Part shown: positions 36,466 to 48,800 of the stretch, one piece after another
Numbering within the stretch: position 1 is the stretch's first letter
How the letters are laid out: every line of letters begins with the position of its first letter
Source of the DNA: Odobenus rosmarus divergens
Lineage: Eukaryota; Chordata; Mammalia; Carnivora; Odobenidae
Direction of reading: 5' to 3'
Assembly (NCBI RefSeq): GCF_000321225.1
Contig: NW_004450403.1
Location: 1,256,798 to 1,320,797 of the forward strand
DNA: 64,000 nucleotides
Program-made: the position numbers and the translations under genes
Notes under the pieces: generated by a model
What the model saw: only the letters and a program-made list of their open reading frames with translations
The model's database searches: none
What the model was told of the DNA's origin: nothing

Positions 36466-37484
36466 ATCAATGACCCTTACACCAGTGAGGGGATCACAAG
36501 AAACGAACATTGTTTTGTCAAGAATTAGTGTCTCGGGTCAAGTTGTGAGATTTCCATTAATAAACACACCCTTGTCACCACCTCTCTACCATGGCCGCGC
36601 TTCCTTCCGTGAACTTCTGCTGCGTGTTGAATGCTGAGCTCGCACAGATTCAAGACTGTGCTTAGCTTTTGGGCCTCTGGGCAGCTGAGCCAGAAGACGT
36701 CTGCCCTCTCCACCTCTAAGGAGAGCTGTGGGATGGGGTACTTGGGTTTGGGGTTGATTTCCTGATTCTTAAACCTCTTTATGCCTCCTATGCCTACTTT
36801 GGAGTCTTGTCAAGACCTGAGATCCATATTACATGCATGCAGCCTGAGAGCTGGTATAGACCAAACCATACAAAGTCGACACCTTGATTTCTCCATTGTT
36901 TCCTCACTGAGTGATGTTGCCACGGGAGGAGTGAGGGAGGGTGGGTAGAATTGGGAAAGTAGAGAAAAATGGGAAAACCTAGAGGACTGTGAATAATCAG
37001 CTGTCCTGAATATTTAACATAGTCCTGATGCTGACATCACCACTCAGTGCATCTTCTCATCTGAGAAATGGGGCAGCATCACTGGTATGTGTTGCGCCCC
37101 TGCTGTCATAAGGCACGGTGATCAATGTGAGGATAGTTTTCAAATAACGGGCAAATAGTAATATCACTCAAAGTTTGTGTGTTCGGATTTTTACCCACCT
37201 ATAAAATGAGGATCATGATCTTTGCTTCCTAAAGGTGTTCTATTGTTTACTGAACTTTGCACAGCTTTCTGAGACGTACTGACTGAAATGACTTGGCATT
37301 AAACCTGGCGTCTGTTTGTATGGAGCTCTGGAACTGGGTCCTAAGGCAGAGGGAAGAAAAAGCGAAATCTGTTTGGGGACAATTTGTTATACGCCTTAAC
37401 ATACAAAATAAAACAGGAGATGGAGATGTTCTGCAAGACAGAACAAAGAATCAGACAGGGACATTTCCTGCATAATTTCAGGGG
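36466..37484. other. Intergenic, no gene seen
   Basis: Unique sequence without recognised elements. Confidence 0.5.
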
Positions 37485-37522
37485 GCAGATAAAGAAAAAG
37501 AAAGAAGAAAGAAAGAAAGAAA

Positions 37523-37558
<36 letters not shown>

Positions 37559-37624
37559 AGGAAGGAAGGAAGGAAGGAAGGAAGGAAGGAAGGAAGGAAA
37601 GAAAGAAAGAAAGAAAGAAAGAAA

Positions 37625-37684
<60 letters not shown>

Positions 37685-37687
37685 AAA
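37485..37687 (+). repeat. (GAAA)n / (GGAA)n / (GAAA)n compound microsatellite
   Basis: About 200 bp of GAAA units has a central block of GGAA units at about 37558-37600. Long open frames across it on both strands (Lys/Glu/Arg- or Ser/Phe/Leu-rich) are artefacts of the repeat. Confidence 0.97.
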
Positions 37688-38332
37688 ACTAGCCCCTGTG
37701 TGATGGGAGGGGAATTGTTACCCCCTGAACACAATGGGTCGTGGATGGAAGAGGCCTTAGGAGAGGACTATCAGCGCAGTACATACAGGGCACAGGAAGG
37801 GCAGGAGGAGACCGTAGGGTACATCAGAGGGATTTATCTCGCCAAGGAGATGGAATTTGACAGTGACGAGTGGTGTTGGTATAGTCCAGAGACAGAGAGA
37901 GGAATGGAGATCACAGTGCAGGTGCAGCAGGAAGCTGGTCCCCATTGACAAGACCAGACCTGAACAAGGACACATGGGGGCTTAAGGAGAACAAAAGGGC
38001 AGATGGTTCACACTAGGATCCGAGGGTGGTGGGAAATTGTGCAGAGCAGAAAGCACATGACAAATTGGCCCAGTGCAGGAAGACCGTTAGCCCTTGCCTC
38101 ACAGAAATCTGCAAGTGACATAATCAGAGCCCTTCCAGGATTGGCAGCCCACTTGGTAAAAGTGGCTCCCGCGTAGAACCTAGGCTGGCAGAAGTTGCAC
38201 AGTTGACCCAGAAAGCAATCTGGGAGGATGACAAACCAGACCCCTGAAGCGCCTTCCTAACAGTAGGGACAACATTCCCCCAATCCAATTCCAATTATGA
38301 AGTTGCTCTTTCAAGGCAGCTCGATTAGGAGG
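37688..38332. other. Intergenic, no gene seen
   Basis: Unique sequence; a frame at 37700-37948 lacks any domain. Confidence 0.5.
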
Positions 38333-38815
38333 TGTATTAGCCAGGATTCTGCAGGGAAGAAGAACCAATGGGATGTATATACAAAGAAAGAGATTTAGTG
38401 TAAAGAATTGCTTCCAGTGATTATAGAGGTTTGGCAAGTCCAAAAAGAAAAAAAACAAACAAACAACAACAACAACAACAAAAAGAAAACCTAATGGGGT
38501 AGACCAGACGGCCAGAGACTCGGCCAGAACTTCAGTTCCATTCTGCAAGTTCAGGAAGGGCTGATGTTGCAGATGGACTCTAAAGACCGATGATGGCAAA
38601 TCCTCCCTTGCTCAAAAGAGATCAGTCTTTTGGTTTTCTTAATGCCTTCACCTGACTGGACAAGGCCCCTGTGGTGAGCAATCTGCTTTACTCAAAGTCC
38701 ATCAACTTAAAGGTTAGTCTCATCCAAAAACATACTCACAGAAACAGCAGGATAATGTTTGACCAAATATCAGGTACCTTGGCCCAGCCAAGTTGACCCA
38801 TAAAATGATGCATCA
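38333..38815 (-). mobile_element. LTR-like interspersed repeat
   Basis: The element runs from TGTATTAGCCAGGATTCTGC to GGCCCAGCCAAGTTGACCCATAAAATG. This is the reverse complement of the family seen at 41271-41737. A CAA-rich low-complexity insertion lies at about 38450-38485. The subfamily is not named; it appears to be an old ERV/MaLR-class solo element. Its open frame on the - strand (38736-39245) has no protein homology that I recognise. Confidence 0.65.
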
Positions 38816-39261
38816 GAGAAGGTAAGAACAGAGGCTCGCTATTTGAATAAGGATAAGAATGAGAAGGGGCTCTGCCTTCTCCCTGTGTGGAAGTCTGCCT
38901 CTCCGAGGTAGTCAGTGCTGTGGAAATATCCCCAGATACTTTTTGGACATGCTGTAACAACCTAAGGAACACTACTGGATAAGTTAGGCCTTTCGTAAAG
39001 TGTGAGCTGCCCAACCTGACATTCAAGGACTCTATTACCTGGTCCCAAACCCTTTCCCCAAACTCAGTTTGCTTTCCCTTAGCTTTTGGGAAAGTTCTCC
39101 TTCTCTGACACTGGTCTGTATTTATTGCCCTGTGCACATGGAATTTCCTGCTTCTTTCTGCCCCTTTTCCATTCTGCATTCTTTCAGGGCCCTGTTGACA
39201 AGACAGGGGGAACGTAGTGTGGAAAGGAGCCTGGCCTGGGGACAATAGTGCCTCTCATGAT

Positions 39262-39440
39262 GGAGGACTTACTAGGTACTGGGGAGATCACACTAGATAG
39301 CTTCCCCAGTCCTCACAGCAATCCCACGAAGCAGGTTGTCCTTATTCCCATTCTGCAGATGATGACTCAGTCATTTGCTGCAGGTCTTACCGCCAGTAAA
39401 TGGCAAAGTTGGGTGAGTTCGGCCCCCACAGTCTGGCTTT
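39262..39440 (+). mobile_element. MIR SINE, diverged
   Basis: MIR order: TTACTAGGTACTGG, CCTCACAGCAATCCCACGAAGCAGG, TTATTCCCATTCTGCAGATGATG, then CGCCAGTAAATGGCAAAGTTGGG. Confidence 0.65.
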
Positions 39441-40682
39441 TGCTGACTGGGTGTCTGTCTCTGTCTCAACCTTCCCATGAATTTGGACAAGAAGTCATCC
39501 TTCACTTCTATAATATGGAGAGTTGGACTACCTGAGATTCCGAATTCTATCTTTTCTGTGAAGCTCTCCATGGTGGGCTTTGTTATACTCTCAACATCCC
39601 CTTCCCCTCTGCTAGGTAATTCTGACCACTGGCCCCCTCATCCCTTCCCTCCACACATCGTGGGGCTGGGATTTGGCTCTTACCAGTATTATCAATATAA
39701 CACCATCTGCTTGCTACACTACTGGTCAGAGATGGGCAGCTGGTCTGACTCAAGCCAAAGAAAGAAGCTTGTTTGAGCCCTCTGGTTGGTCACGTAGAAA
39801 GTTTTGAAGCCTGGAGTGGTTGTACCCATCTGGCTGTCAGAGGTAAAGCCAGACTGAAGCTAAACATTGATGTCATAAGCGGCAAAGCAGAGAAGCCCAA
39901 ATATGTGTTGATGTTTTGAAGCCTCAGGGGCCAACGGACCTGAAGCCACCTTACCTGTGGACATCTGGAAGCCTGGCTCTGAGGCCACCTTACCTGTGGA
40001 CATCTGGAAGCCTGGCTCATGGTTTAGCCAACTGGAACTGGGTTTGCATTCCACTAGTGAGAGCATTCCAGGAAGTTCTCCTGTGATCTCTCAACCTGGA
40101 GTGATCTCCCTTTTCTCTCAGAGCACTGGTAACTATTTAACTCCTTCCTAACTTGACATAGTCATGTGTCTGCCACTTACCATTTATAGTAAGACATGAG
40201 ATGTTTCCTTTCAGATGTATGCCCTATTTCTTCATCTGGATTGTAAGCGAAGGTCTTCGATATCTTCCAGCAATCTAAACAGTAGTTCCTTATTAAGTGT
40301 TATAGAATGCGTTTGGGGATCACATAACATAATCGCACTGTCTTTCCCTAAACATATCTGGGGTAACAATTAAAGAGGAACAAGGTAGTGATGGCCTTGA
40401 TGTGCAATGTTTCGGAATTCAGATAATTCCAGGTGTCCTGATGTCCTGGTTTGTCTGCAACTGAGGAGTTTCCTGGGACGTAGTACTTATGAGTTGAAAC
40501 CCCAGAAAGCCCCAGGCCAGCCAGAATAATCTGATCCCCATTGGCAGTACCGAACTTCATTCATTCAATCCAACCCCAAGGACTGGAGGGGGATAAGCAT
40601 GTCAACAGTTTTTATACCAAAATCTTACAGTTAGGAATGCAGTCTCCGGCCATCCAGAGTTGTCTTGGGCCAGATTTGCCCC
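39441..40682. other. Intergenic with a 39-bp tandem duplication
   Basis: Unique sequence. Two copies of a 39-bp unit lie at 39945-39983 and 39984-40018, listed separately. Confidence 0.5.
39945..40018 (+). repeat. 39-bp tandem duplication, two copies
   Basis: The unit starting GCCACCTTACCTGTGGACAT repeats at an offset of 39 bp. The first about 35 bases are identical in both copies. Confidence 0.92.
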
Positions 40683-40925
40683 CACCCATAATAGCTAAAA
40701 TTAACTATCTTTTATGTGCCAAACATTTTTATATATATACTACTCCTACCCCCTTTTTAAGAAATTTCCCCACCTTTGCAAAACTGGTATTAATTTTCCA
40801 GAAGAAGCTTCATCGCCTGCCTTGCCCAAGGCAACACAGGTAATTAGGTGGCAGCTCCAGGAGCCAAAGCTACAACTTCTCAGTGGAGAGTGTGTACTTG
40901 TCTCCTGTGCCCTAATCAATAACCT
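40683..40925 (+). mobile_element. MIR SINE, strongly diverged
   Basis: MIR-like order: ATAGCTAAAATTAACTATC, TTTATGTGCCAAACA, TTGCCCAAGGCAACACAGGTAATTAGGTGGCAG and a cysteine-box-like end near 40900. Confidence 0.5.
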
Positions 40926-41270
40926 AGCTGCTATAATTATGTTACTTCCTTCTTTAAAACTTTCTGTGGCTGTTGTATTTTTCTGCACCTGTGACTTAAG
41001 GTCTTAGCAAGCATTTGCGGGATAAGTGGATGAGCTGAGAAATGCTGGATCTCCCCTCTTACTTACACAGAAGCAAATCCCCAGGGAAAAGAGGGTTTGG
41101 GCTTTGTTTCATGTCTGAGAGGAGCTGCTATTGAGTGACCTGCCAGACTGCTAAGCGATGTATGCTTTTGGGGGTGTGATTATCAATTATGCTGACAACT
41201 GTCAACCACAGCACTTTGTTTTATAGGAAAGGCCAGTCAAGAACTTTAAGACAATATTGGGGGCCCTGGG
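40926..41270. other. Intergenic, no gene seen
   Basis: Short unique stretch. Confidence 0.5.
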
Positions 41271-41737
41271 TTGGTTAATTTCATGTCAGCTTGACTGCAG
41301 GAATGGATGCCCAGATAGCTGGTAAAAGGTTTCTTGGTGTGTGTGGAAGGGTGTTTCTGGAAGAGATGAGCATTTGAGTCAGCAGACCCAGTAGAGAAGA
41401 TCACCAACACCGAGGCTGTGAGGGTCCCTCTAGAAAAAAGAGGTGAGGGAAGGTTGGATTCCTCTCTGCCTGACCTTGTGAGCTCGATGTCCGTCATCTC
41501 CTGCCCTACAACAAGTTCTTGGGTCTCTGGACGGGGACTAAGCCCAGTGGCTTCCTGGTTCTCAGGCCTTCTGCCTTGGAATGAATGAACCTCCAGCTGT
41601 CCTGGTTATCCACAGCTTGCAGAAGGAGGCTTTGAGCCTCCACGACTGCATGAACCAATTCCCATATGAAATGTCCTCTTATATATCTCTACACATCCTG
41701 TCGGCTTTGTTTCTCTGGAGGCCCCTGACTAATGAAG
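41271..41737 (+). mobile_element. LTR-like interspersed repeat
   Basis: The element starts TTGGTTAATTTCATGTCAGCTTGACTG and ends CTTTGTTTCTCTGGAGGCCCCTGACTAATG. Internal phrases are GATGCCCAGATAGCTGGTAAAAGG, GTGTTTCTGGAAGAGATGAGCATTTG and CTCTTATATATCTCTACACATCCTGTCGG. It is in opposite orientation to the copy at 38333-38815. It appears to be an old ERV-class solo LTR; the subfamily name is not given. Confidence 0.7.
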
Positions 41738-43322
41738 ACCCCTTTTCCTATTTCCAAACCTTAAATACCGAGAATGACTTTTCTCCTACTTCCAACTAGT
41801 TCAATTCTTGTATACGCCAAACTATGCAAAATACATTACTTGGAAGAGAATCAGCAAATCAAATTAATTATTAAGAAAAAAAATCTGGTAATTTTTTTAG
41901 TGGTTTAAGCTTGATTTTTTTTTCCTGAGAAATAAGACTTCAAATAGGTTAAGAAAAGAAAACAATTATGGCTCTATTTCAATGATGGATGGCTGTTCTA
42001 TTAGCTTTGAGGTTTTTCTTTTTCTTTTTTGTTGGTTATTTGTCTTTTGGTGGGTAAAGGCCTCTAATAATCTTCAGGATGAAAGATACCATGTAATGAC
42101 TCATTAATATTATATTTAATACATTTTGGTAGTTAATACCTTAAAAACAAAACATGTAAAAATCATTTATTTCATTTGCTAGATGGAGAAATATTAACAT
42201 ATTAACATAGCCATAAATTTACCATGCCATAGATAGAAAATTAGTATTGAATACATAATGTAAGTAAATAATGAGGTAAGAAAATATGAGGGTTTACAAC
42301 AGAAAAATAAAAATATTCGTGGTTGCCCACATAATTCCATCAGAACTTCTCTAATTATTCCATAAGAAGTCATAAGAAATAGCAGACACTAAGCATTGAG
42401 TAATGGCCTGATGCCAAATGTGATGCTTGGTAATTTTGAAATAGTCAGTTTTCCCATTAGCAAGATTCAAAAAATACTAATAAAATATTTACTAGCTATT
42501 ACTTTTCTTGACCTATTAGTGGAGTTCACTAATGGATTCAGATTTCCTAAGCGGAAAGTTTATATATATATTTATATATATATATTTCTTTAGCATCTAA
42601 GCCAGTAGCCCTCCTGTATGGTGTATCTGTAATATTTTCCTGAGCTATAAGCTCATGTGCTTTTCAAGGTCACATTTGGGACTAACCATATGCACTGTCA
42701 TGTACCAAACATTCTAGGCAGCCAGGGCTCTTAGGTGCAAGCAGTAGGAATCAACTCTGGTTAATAGACAGAAAACAAGTGATTGAAAATAGACTCTTCT
42801 GGAAGGCTGCAGAACTGGGTTTGGAAACAGAGAGAAATAAGGAAGGCTAAGCATCAGTCAGCACCTTGCCCCAAAGCCAGGCCACAGAAGCCACCCGGTG
42901 GGGCCTTCTGGGCTACTTCAGGGAAACGAGTTTTCACAGCCCCCATCATCTCTGTCAGCACTCACTAGGGGACACTTACACTGTCCCCACGACTGTGACT
43001 CCCCCAGAAAGCCTACATCACTGCCACCATGGGGATTTCTCCACATTTCTGATTCCAAGTTCAGAAGAGGTGTCTCTAGTTGGCTGCAAACACGTGTCCT
43101 GGTGTTTTTTTTTTAGCTTTGACAGTGAGAGGCAGCAACATGTATAAGGTGGGGAACTTCCTAAGATGGGAAGAGGATCTTGACGCAGGGAGAAGCAGAA
43201 AGGACAAATAGAGAAATGTCACACACGTACGTTTGTGTATGTGTACCCACACACATCCAGGAGATTACAGGTGGGTAATCATGCTGTCACTTTTGTGCCA
43301 GTTTTATTCTGATTCTGTAAAG
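41738..43322. other. Intergenic, AT-rich, with (TA)n
   Basis: AT-rich sequence. A short (TA)n microsatellite lies at about 42561-42588. A poly-T run lies near 43106. No gene was recognised. Confidence 0.5.
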
Positions 43323-43540
43323 AGAACTTGGGGAGCACCTGGGAGGCTCAGTTGGTTGAGCCTCTGCCTTCAGCTCTGGTCATGATCTCGGGGTCCTGGG
43401 ATCGAGCCCCATGTCGGGCTTGCTGCTCTGTGGGGCGTCTGCTTCTCCCTCTCCCTCTGTTCCTCCCCCTTGCTCGTGCTCACTCGCTCTCTCTCTCAAA
43501 TAAATAAATAAAATCTTCAGAAAAAAAAAAAGAACTTGGG
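43323..43540 (+). mobile_element. Carnivore SINEC with target duplication
   Basis: Element 43333-43530 (GGAGCACCTGGGAGGCTCAG to AAATAAATAAATAAAATCTTCAG and an A run). AGAACTTGGG flanks it at 43323-43332 and 43531-43540. Confidence 0.94.
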
Positions 43541-44012
43541 AGCTCTTCTTTCTGTATAGTGTAGAAAAGTTTTAACTGGCACCAGAAACCTCCCATGAAA
43601 CCCTGTTATTATTTGAGGTGGCTTGAAAGGAAGGAAATAGAATTAAAACAAATTTATTTTGGTATCTTTTGTATGCATACATTATAAAGATTTTGAAATA
43701 CAGGAACTCATAAAATAGAAAACAGAAAGCACACACAGTACTCCCAGTATCAGCCCCCATAAATACGGATTGAGTTCTTATTCTCTGCATACACGCAAAC
43801 GCACCCACACACATGTACATGGTATTGAACAGAAGTCACAGCATACTCAATATTGGCTGGTATCCATTGCTTTTTCTCACCTAATATCATAGCATAGGCT
43901 TTTGATATTATTAATTTTTTCAGGAATGATTTTAAAAGATTAGCAAAATATGTTTATACTATGATTTAATTAACCTTTTCCCCGTTGCTAGACATGTTAA
44001 CATAAATTTTAC
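43541..44012. other. Intergenic, AT-rich
   Basis: The sequence has the flavour of an old LINE 3' region read in reverse (GCTTTTTCTCACCTAATATCATAGCATAGGC), but I cannot assign it firmly. Confidence 0.4.
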
Positions 44013-44276
44013 AGAGAGGTCTTTTTTATTTATTTAGGTATTTTTTAAAAATGTATTTATTTATTTTACAGAGAGAGAGAGAGCACATGCACAAGAGAGA
44101 ATACGTGGGGTGGGGGAGGGGGAGAGGGAGAGAGAGAATCTCAAGCAGACTCCCAGCTGAGCACTTAGCCCAATGTGGGGCTCCATCCCAAGACCCTGAG
44201 ATCATGACCTAGCCAAAACCAAGAATCAGATGCTCAACTGACTGAGCCACCCAGATGCCCCCAGAGAGGTCTTTTT
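44013..44276 (-). mobile_element. Carnivore SINEC with 14-bp target duplication
   Basis: The reverse-complement copy (about 44027-44262) has an expanded GA-rich segment (44068-44136) and ends with GAGCCACCCAGATGCCCC. AGAGAGGTCTTTTT is present on both sides (44013-44026 and 44263-44276). It is more diverged than the other TSD-bearing copies. Confidence 0.93.
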
Positions 44277-46127
44277 AAATGTTTCTCCTCCATGAGATTC
44301 TCCCAGAATGGTTTCGTGATGTTGATCCTAAGCGGTCCACATCTGCCAGCCCTGGAAGGCACCTGTGCTCCCCGTCAATGGCAGTGGGGCTTGCTTTAGC
44401 CCTCTCCTACACTTTGTACTCCACCCGTGTGCATTCTGGTTCATGTATGATTAATCAAAACATCAATTTAGTTCTTAACAATATCGTGAGGAAAACAGCC
44501 ATAAAAAAGGATAAATAAGAAGTGCAGTTTATTTGAGGAAGACAGGTGTTCATTATGAGGCTCCGAAAACAATCTGTGGGTTACCTTTACAGTGAGAAAT
44601 TCCGAGGTGGGACACAGGTGTACCTCCAGCCACGCACCAGGGCTTCACTCCCTCTAGGAGCCGGGAAGGGTCCTTCTCAGTGGGATCAAAGCCTTGTTTG
44701 TCAAAATTTGTTTTATATTCCAGTTCTGCCCCGCACAGCCCCCTAATAAGACCCTGTGCATCTCTGGGCCATTGACATCTTCTCTATAAAAAGCATGTGC
44801 TGGGTAAGGCCCCGTTTGTGAGCCCAGGAGGAAAGCCTGCTGGGTGTGAGGGCCACGCGCGCCCAATTCTGGGTGCTGGCTCCCACTGCCAGCCCCAAGC
44901 CTTCAGGCTGTGTGGTCCGGGTACAATCTCTCAGCAGCACCAGTCCATGAAGGATCAGAAACCACAAACCTGACCTTTGGAGATGCAGGAAATAATTGGC
45001 TCCATGTCCATTAGTCAAAAACATGTGTTTTTCAACATCTCGAGGGACTGAAGTGCCTCTAACCCACGAAACAGACTCAGACCAAAAGGTGGGTACCTAC
45101 TGATAACTGCATCCGCTACCTACCACCCTTCTCCCTGGAAAGTTCTTTCCCTACCCTCCACAGCCGGAGAACAACTGAGATCTGGAAAGAGGGCTCTCAG
45201 GCCATCTCCGGCTTGCCGAGGCCTCGGAGGGCCTGACCCTTGATGCCGCGTCTGTCCCTCGTTCTCGTGACTCACAGACGGCTTCCTCAGGCCTCCCTGG
45301 GAAAGAGTCTCAGCATCTTACTGTCTCCGCCAGCCAACACAGTTTTATTGTGGACCTCCAGCCCACCAGGCCTGAACTGGGTTCTGGGAAACAGCCGTTT
45401 CTCATGGAAGGAGCAGAAGAGAAACTTAGGTAAACAAATGAATGTCAATGAACCAGTGAGAAAAGTTTAAGTTGGGGATATGGAGAGTCTTGTGAGAAGG
45501 AGGACCAGTTCTGGGGGAGGATAGCTGCCCGCCAGGCCGGGGGTGGGGGGGTCCCTTTGCCCAGGTGGCTCTGGGGCGGGCAGTCAGTAAGCGCACAGAC
45601 TCTGAGGTGGGAGTGTCTGGGGTCCATGAGGTCATGGGGACTAACTCCCCAGACCAGAAATGACAGATGAAGAGGCAGGGAGCTGCAGAGAAGGCGGATG
45701 AACCCCGGCCACAGGCAGAGGCAGAGAAGGGAGAAATGTCAAAGGTGGACGTGAGAACCCAACAAGGATAGAGCTTCAAAGACATTTCGTGTGAGCCCAG
45801 GTCATCCACACCCCCTCCCCCCATGTCCCTTGGAAGGGGTCCCTTGATTGTCTCCAGTACCAGAGATACTAAGTGTCTGCATGCTAAAGCTGAGAAACTA
45901 ATATGAGTTTATATTCACATTCAGGACTCAATTCATTTCAGTCCCCAAAGCACGTACTCACCTTGACTACGTGTGAGACACGCTGCCAGACTTCGGAGAA
46001 GGCACATGGGTAATTACAAAGCGCAAGCGCGCCTAGCCCACAGTCTGGCTAGAGAGCCGCATGGACAGCTCTGGGCCGGTTAAGAAATCACGGGACACTT
46101 TACATGTCTTAAGAAACTCTCTATCCA
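44277..46127. other. Intergenic, no gene seen
   Basis: Unique sequence, moderately GC-rich at 44640-45830. A fragment at about 45985-46075 resembles an L2-type repeat. No domain in any frame. Confidence 0.45.
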
Positions 46128-46337
46128 GGGGCGCCTGAGTGGCTCAGTCAGTAAGCGTCTTTAAGCGTCTGCCTTCGGCTGGGGTCATGGTCCTGGCGTC
46201 CTGGGATCGAGCCCCGCACCGGGCTCCCTGCTCCGCGGGGGACCTGCTTCTCCCTCTCCCACTCCCCCTGCTTGTGTTCCCTCTCTCACCGTCTCTCTGT
46301 GTCAAATAAATAAATAAAATCTTAAAAAATAAAAAGT
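46128..46337 (+). mobile_element. Carnivore SINEC with internal 10-bp duplication
   Basis: Full-length copy close to consensus. The segment after the head holds a duplicated AAGCGTCTTT/AAGCGTCTGC. Imperfect flanking repeats (AACTCTCTATCCA and AACTCTTTATCCA) mark the insertion. Confidence 0.95.
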
Positions 46338-47158
46338 AACTCTTTATCCAAAATGGTTTCCCTTGTTTTTGAACTACTAAAGCGAAAAGCGTAATCTTAA
46401 ATTGCTGGAAGATTCACTGACATGAATTATTATTCCCAACAAGGCTGGCTAAAGAGGTGCATTTGGACATGCATACATACATACAGTTATACACATAAAC
46501 CAATGATCATATAGCATTTTAATGATTTCTGAGCCGTGTCCCCAAAGTGATAAAATGCATTCTAATAGTCAATAAAGTGATTACATTTCTGCCCTTTACT
46601 AACCTCCAGATCTGGCAGGCAGGTTGGCCTTTGGAACATCCCTGGGTCCCCTCCCAGGGTCAGGCAGCTCCACCCTGCCCAAGCACCTGGGTCCCTTTGT
46701 TTCCGGAGGAGAAGGAGGTGGGCAGTTTAAGTTCAGTGCATTGGAGGAGGGGCTGTGGGTGGAGCCTAGGACCCGGCCAGCGCCTGGGGGAACGACTCTC
46801 CTCCTGCAATGGAGGCCCTTTGTGTGTGAGATGGAGTCTATTTTCCCACCCTTTTACCTGGGCTAATCAATGCCTTTCATTGGCCAGTGGAATGCAGTGG
46901 GAATGGTAATTGTGCCTGGAGCCTGGCCTCCAAGGCTCCGTGTGGCGCTCTGCTCGCGTCCCGGGAACGCAGAGCAAACCCAGATCAAACCCAGAGCTCA
47001 CGGGGCTGAGATAAGTGCGCACAAGAGTCGAACTAGCTCAGTTGTCCTGTCTGAGGCCCCACACAGACAAGAGCCCAGCCAGGATCACCAGAGCTGACTC
47101 ACAGCTGACCCGGGACCTTAGCAGACCTGTGAAGGAGTCCAGCAGAGATAAGAAAAAC
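46338..47158. other. Intergenic, no gene seen
   Basis: Unique sequence; a short CATA run lies near 46474. Confidence 0.5.
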
Positions 47159-47379
47159 CATCCAGCTGAGGGGCGCCTGGGTGGCTCAGTCAGTTAAGTG
47201 TCCGCCTTCAGCTTAGGTCATGATCCCAGGTTCCTGGGATAGGGCTCCTCATCATAGGGCTCCCTGCTCTGCGGGGAGTCAGCTTCTCCCTCTTCCTCTG
47301 CCCCTCCCCCTGCTCATGTTCTCTCACTCTCTCAAATAAATGAATAAAATCTTAAAGAAAAAAAAATCATCCAGCTGAG
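47159..47379 (+). mobile_element. Carnivore SINEC with 12-bp target duplication
   Basis: Element 47171-47367 with the head GGGCGCCTGGGTGGCTCAG and tail CAAATAAATGAATAAAATC. CATCCAGCTGAG flanks both sides. The middle has a local duplication around GGGCTCCTCATCATAGGGCTCC. Confidence 0.95.
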
Positions 47380-48340
47380 CCCAGGCTGAACTGCTGATCT
47401 GCCCAGCCACGGGCTAGGTCAGTGGTGGCTGGCTGAAGCCACCAAGTTTTAGAGAGGCCTCCATTCAGAAATCTGCCTGTATCTATAATCACATCTATAT
47501 CCGAGTATGAATTAAAGGAAATGGCGAAGGATAAGGGGACTAACGTACAATATACGCACAAATACAGATGGCAGGAAATAAAAAATTGTTATAGGCAATG
47601 AAGCCAATAGACACATAAATCTTGTCCCTATAACTATCTTAACAATTGTTCCAAAAACAGTCATTCATTTATTATGTTCACCATCTGAACACCTGAATGA
47701 GTGCAAAAGGTGGGGGACAGAGTCAGTGTGTCTTGTCCTTGTCCTAAGGTTCAATGTGACCACAGCCCTGTCTGTGTTATGGCTTATGCAGCATTTTCTA
47801 TATGTTACCTTATTTTATTTTTAATAGAACACATCTATGAGGTAAGCCAGAGCTAGAATCAGCATCCCACTTTCTCAGACTCAGAGTTTCCTGCAAGCTA
47901 GCACAGGGTGTGCTCATCAGCGCCAGGGCTCACGCCAGAGCTTCTCTAACAAACCCTGGGCTCCTTCTCCTGCTTCCTGCTGCCAAGTTCGCAAGGATGA
48001 GTGTGCTACAGGCTAGATTTTGCTCTGTCCCTGGTGCTGTGGCTGCCCCCACTGCTCCCTGATTCTGTTTCCTCCCCCTCCCGATTAATGTCATTCCGTT
48101 TCCAGGAGGTCTGCCCATGGGCTACCTAGTCCTTAATCACTAGCCCGGAGCTGCCCCTCTGGGTTGGGTTAAGATTTAGTCTGTAATCAAACTATAACCT
48201 CAGATGACAAAAAGAAAAAAAAAATATTGGAAAAGAGTAAAGTTTATCATTTTCCTACTAACTAACATGGTGATGACATACAGATGTATAAAACGCCTAC
48301 AAGTATTACCTAAATCATAATTTCTGGCACACACAACGTA
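47380..48340. other. Intergenic, no gene seen
   Basis: Unique sequence without recognised elements. Confidence 0.5.
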
Positions 48341-48800
48341 TGTATTATGGGTTGAACTCTGCCCCCCACCTCACCCCCCGGCCCAAACTAATATGTTGAA
48401 ATCCTAACCTGTAGGATTAACCTATAGGAAGTACCTCAGAATATGACCTTATTTTGAAATAGGGTCATTGCAGATGTGATTAGTTAAGACGGGGTTATAG
48501 TGGAGTAGGGTGCACCCCTAATCCAATACGACCGCTGTCCTCCTAGAAGGGGAAATCTGGACACAGACACAGGCACAGAATGACTGCCAGAGAGGATAAA
48601 GACAAGAACACCAAAGCCTGCCAGCAAGCCGCCCAAAGCCAGAAGAGAGGCTGGGACAGACTCTCTCTCCCAGTCCCAGAAGTAACCAGCCCTACCATCA
48701 ACCTTGATCTTGGACTTCTGGCCTCCAGAACTAGGAGATGGTGAATTTCCATTGTTTAAGCCCCTCCCAACCCCATGGCGGTTGTTCAGGCCACCCGGCG
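48341..48800 (+). mobile_element. MaLR/ERV-class solo LTR
   Basis: Phrases in order: TGTATTATGGGTTGAACTC, AATATGTTGAAATCCTAACC, AAGTACCTCAGAATATGACCTTATTTTG, GGGTCATTGCAGATGTGATTAGTTAAG, CCTAATCCAATACGACC, then GGACTTCTGGCCTCCAGAACT and TTCCATTGTTTAAGCC. It is the same family as 59326-59769. The right end is diverged. Confidence 0.75.

Noticed and set aside
37384..37734. Lys/Glu-rich (+) and Ser/Phe-rich (-) frames
   Set aside because: Both are translations of a GAAA microsatellite.
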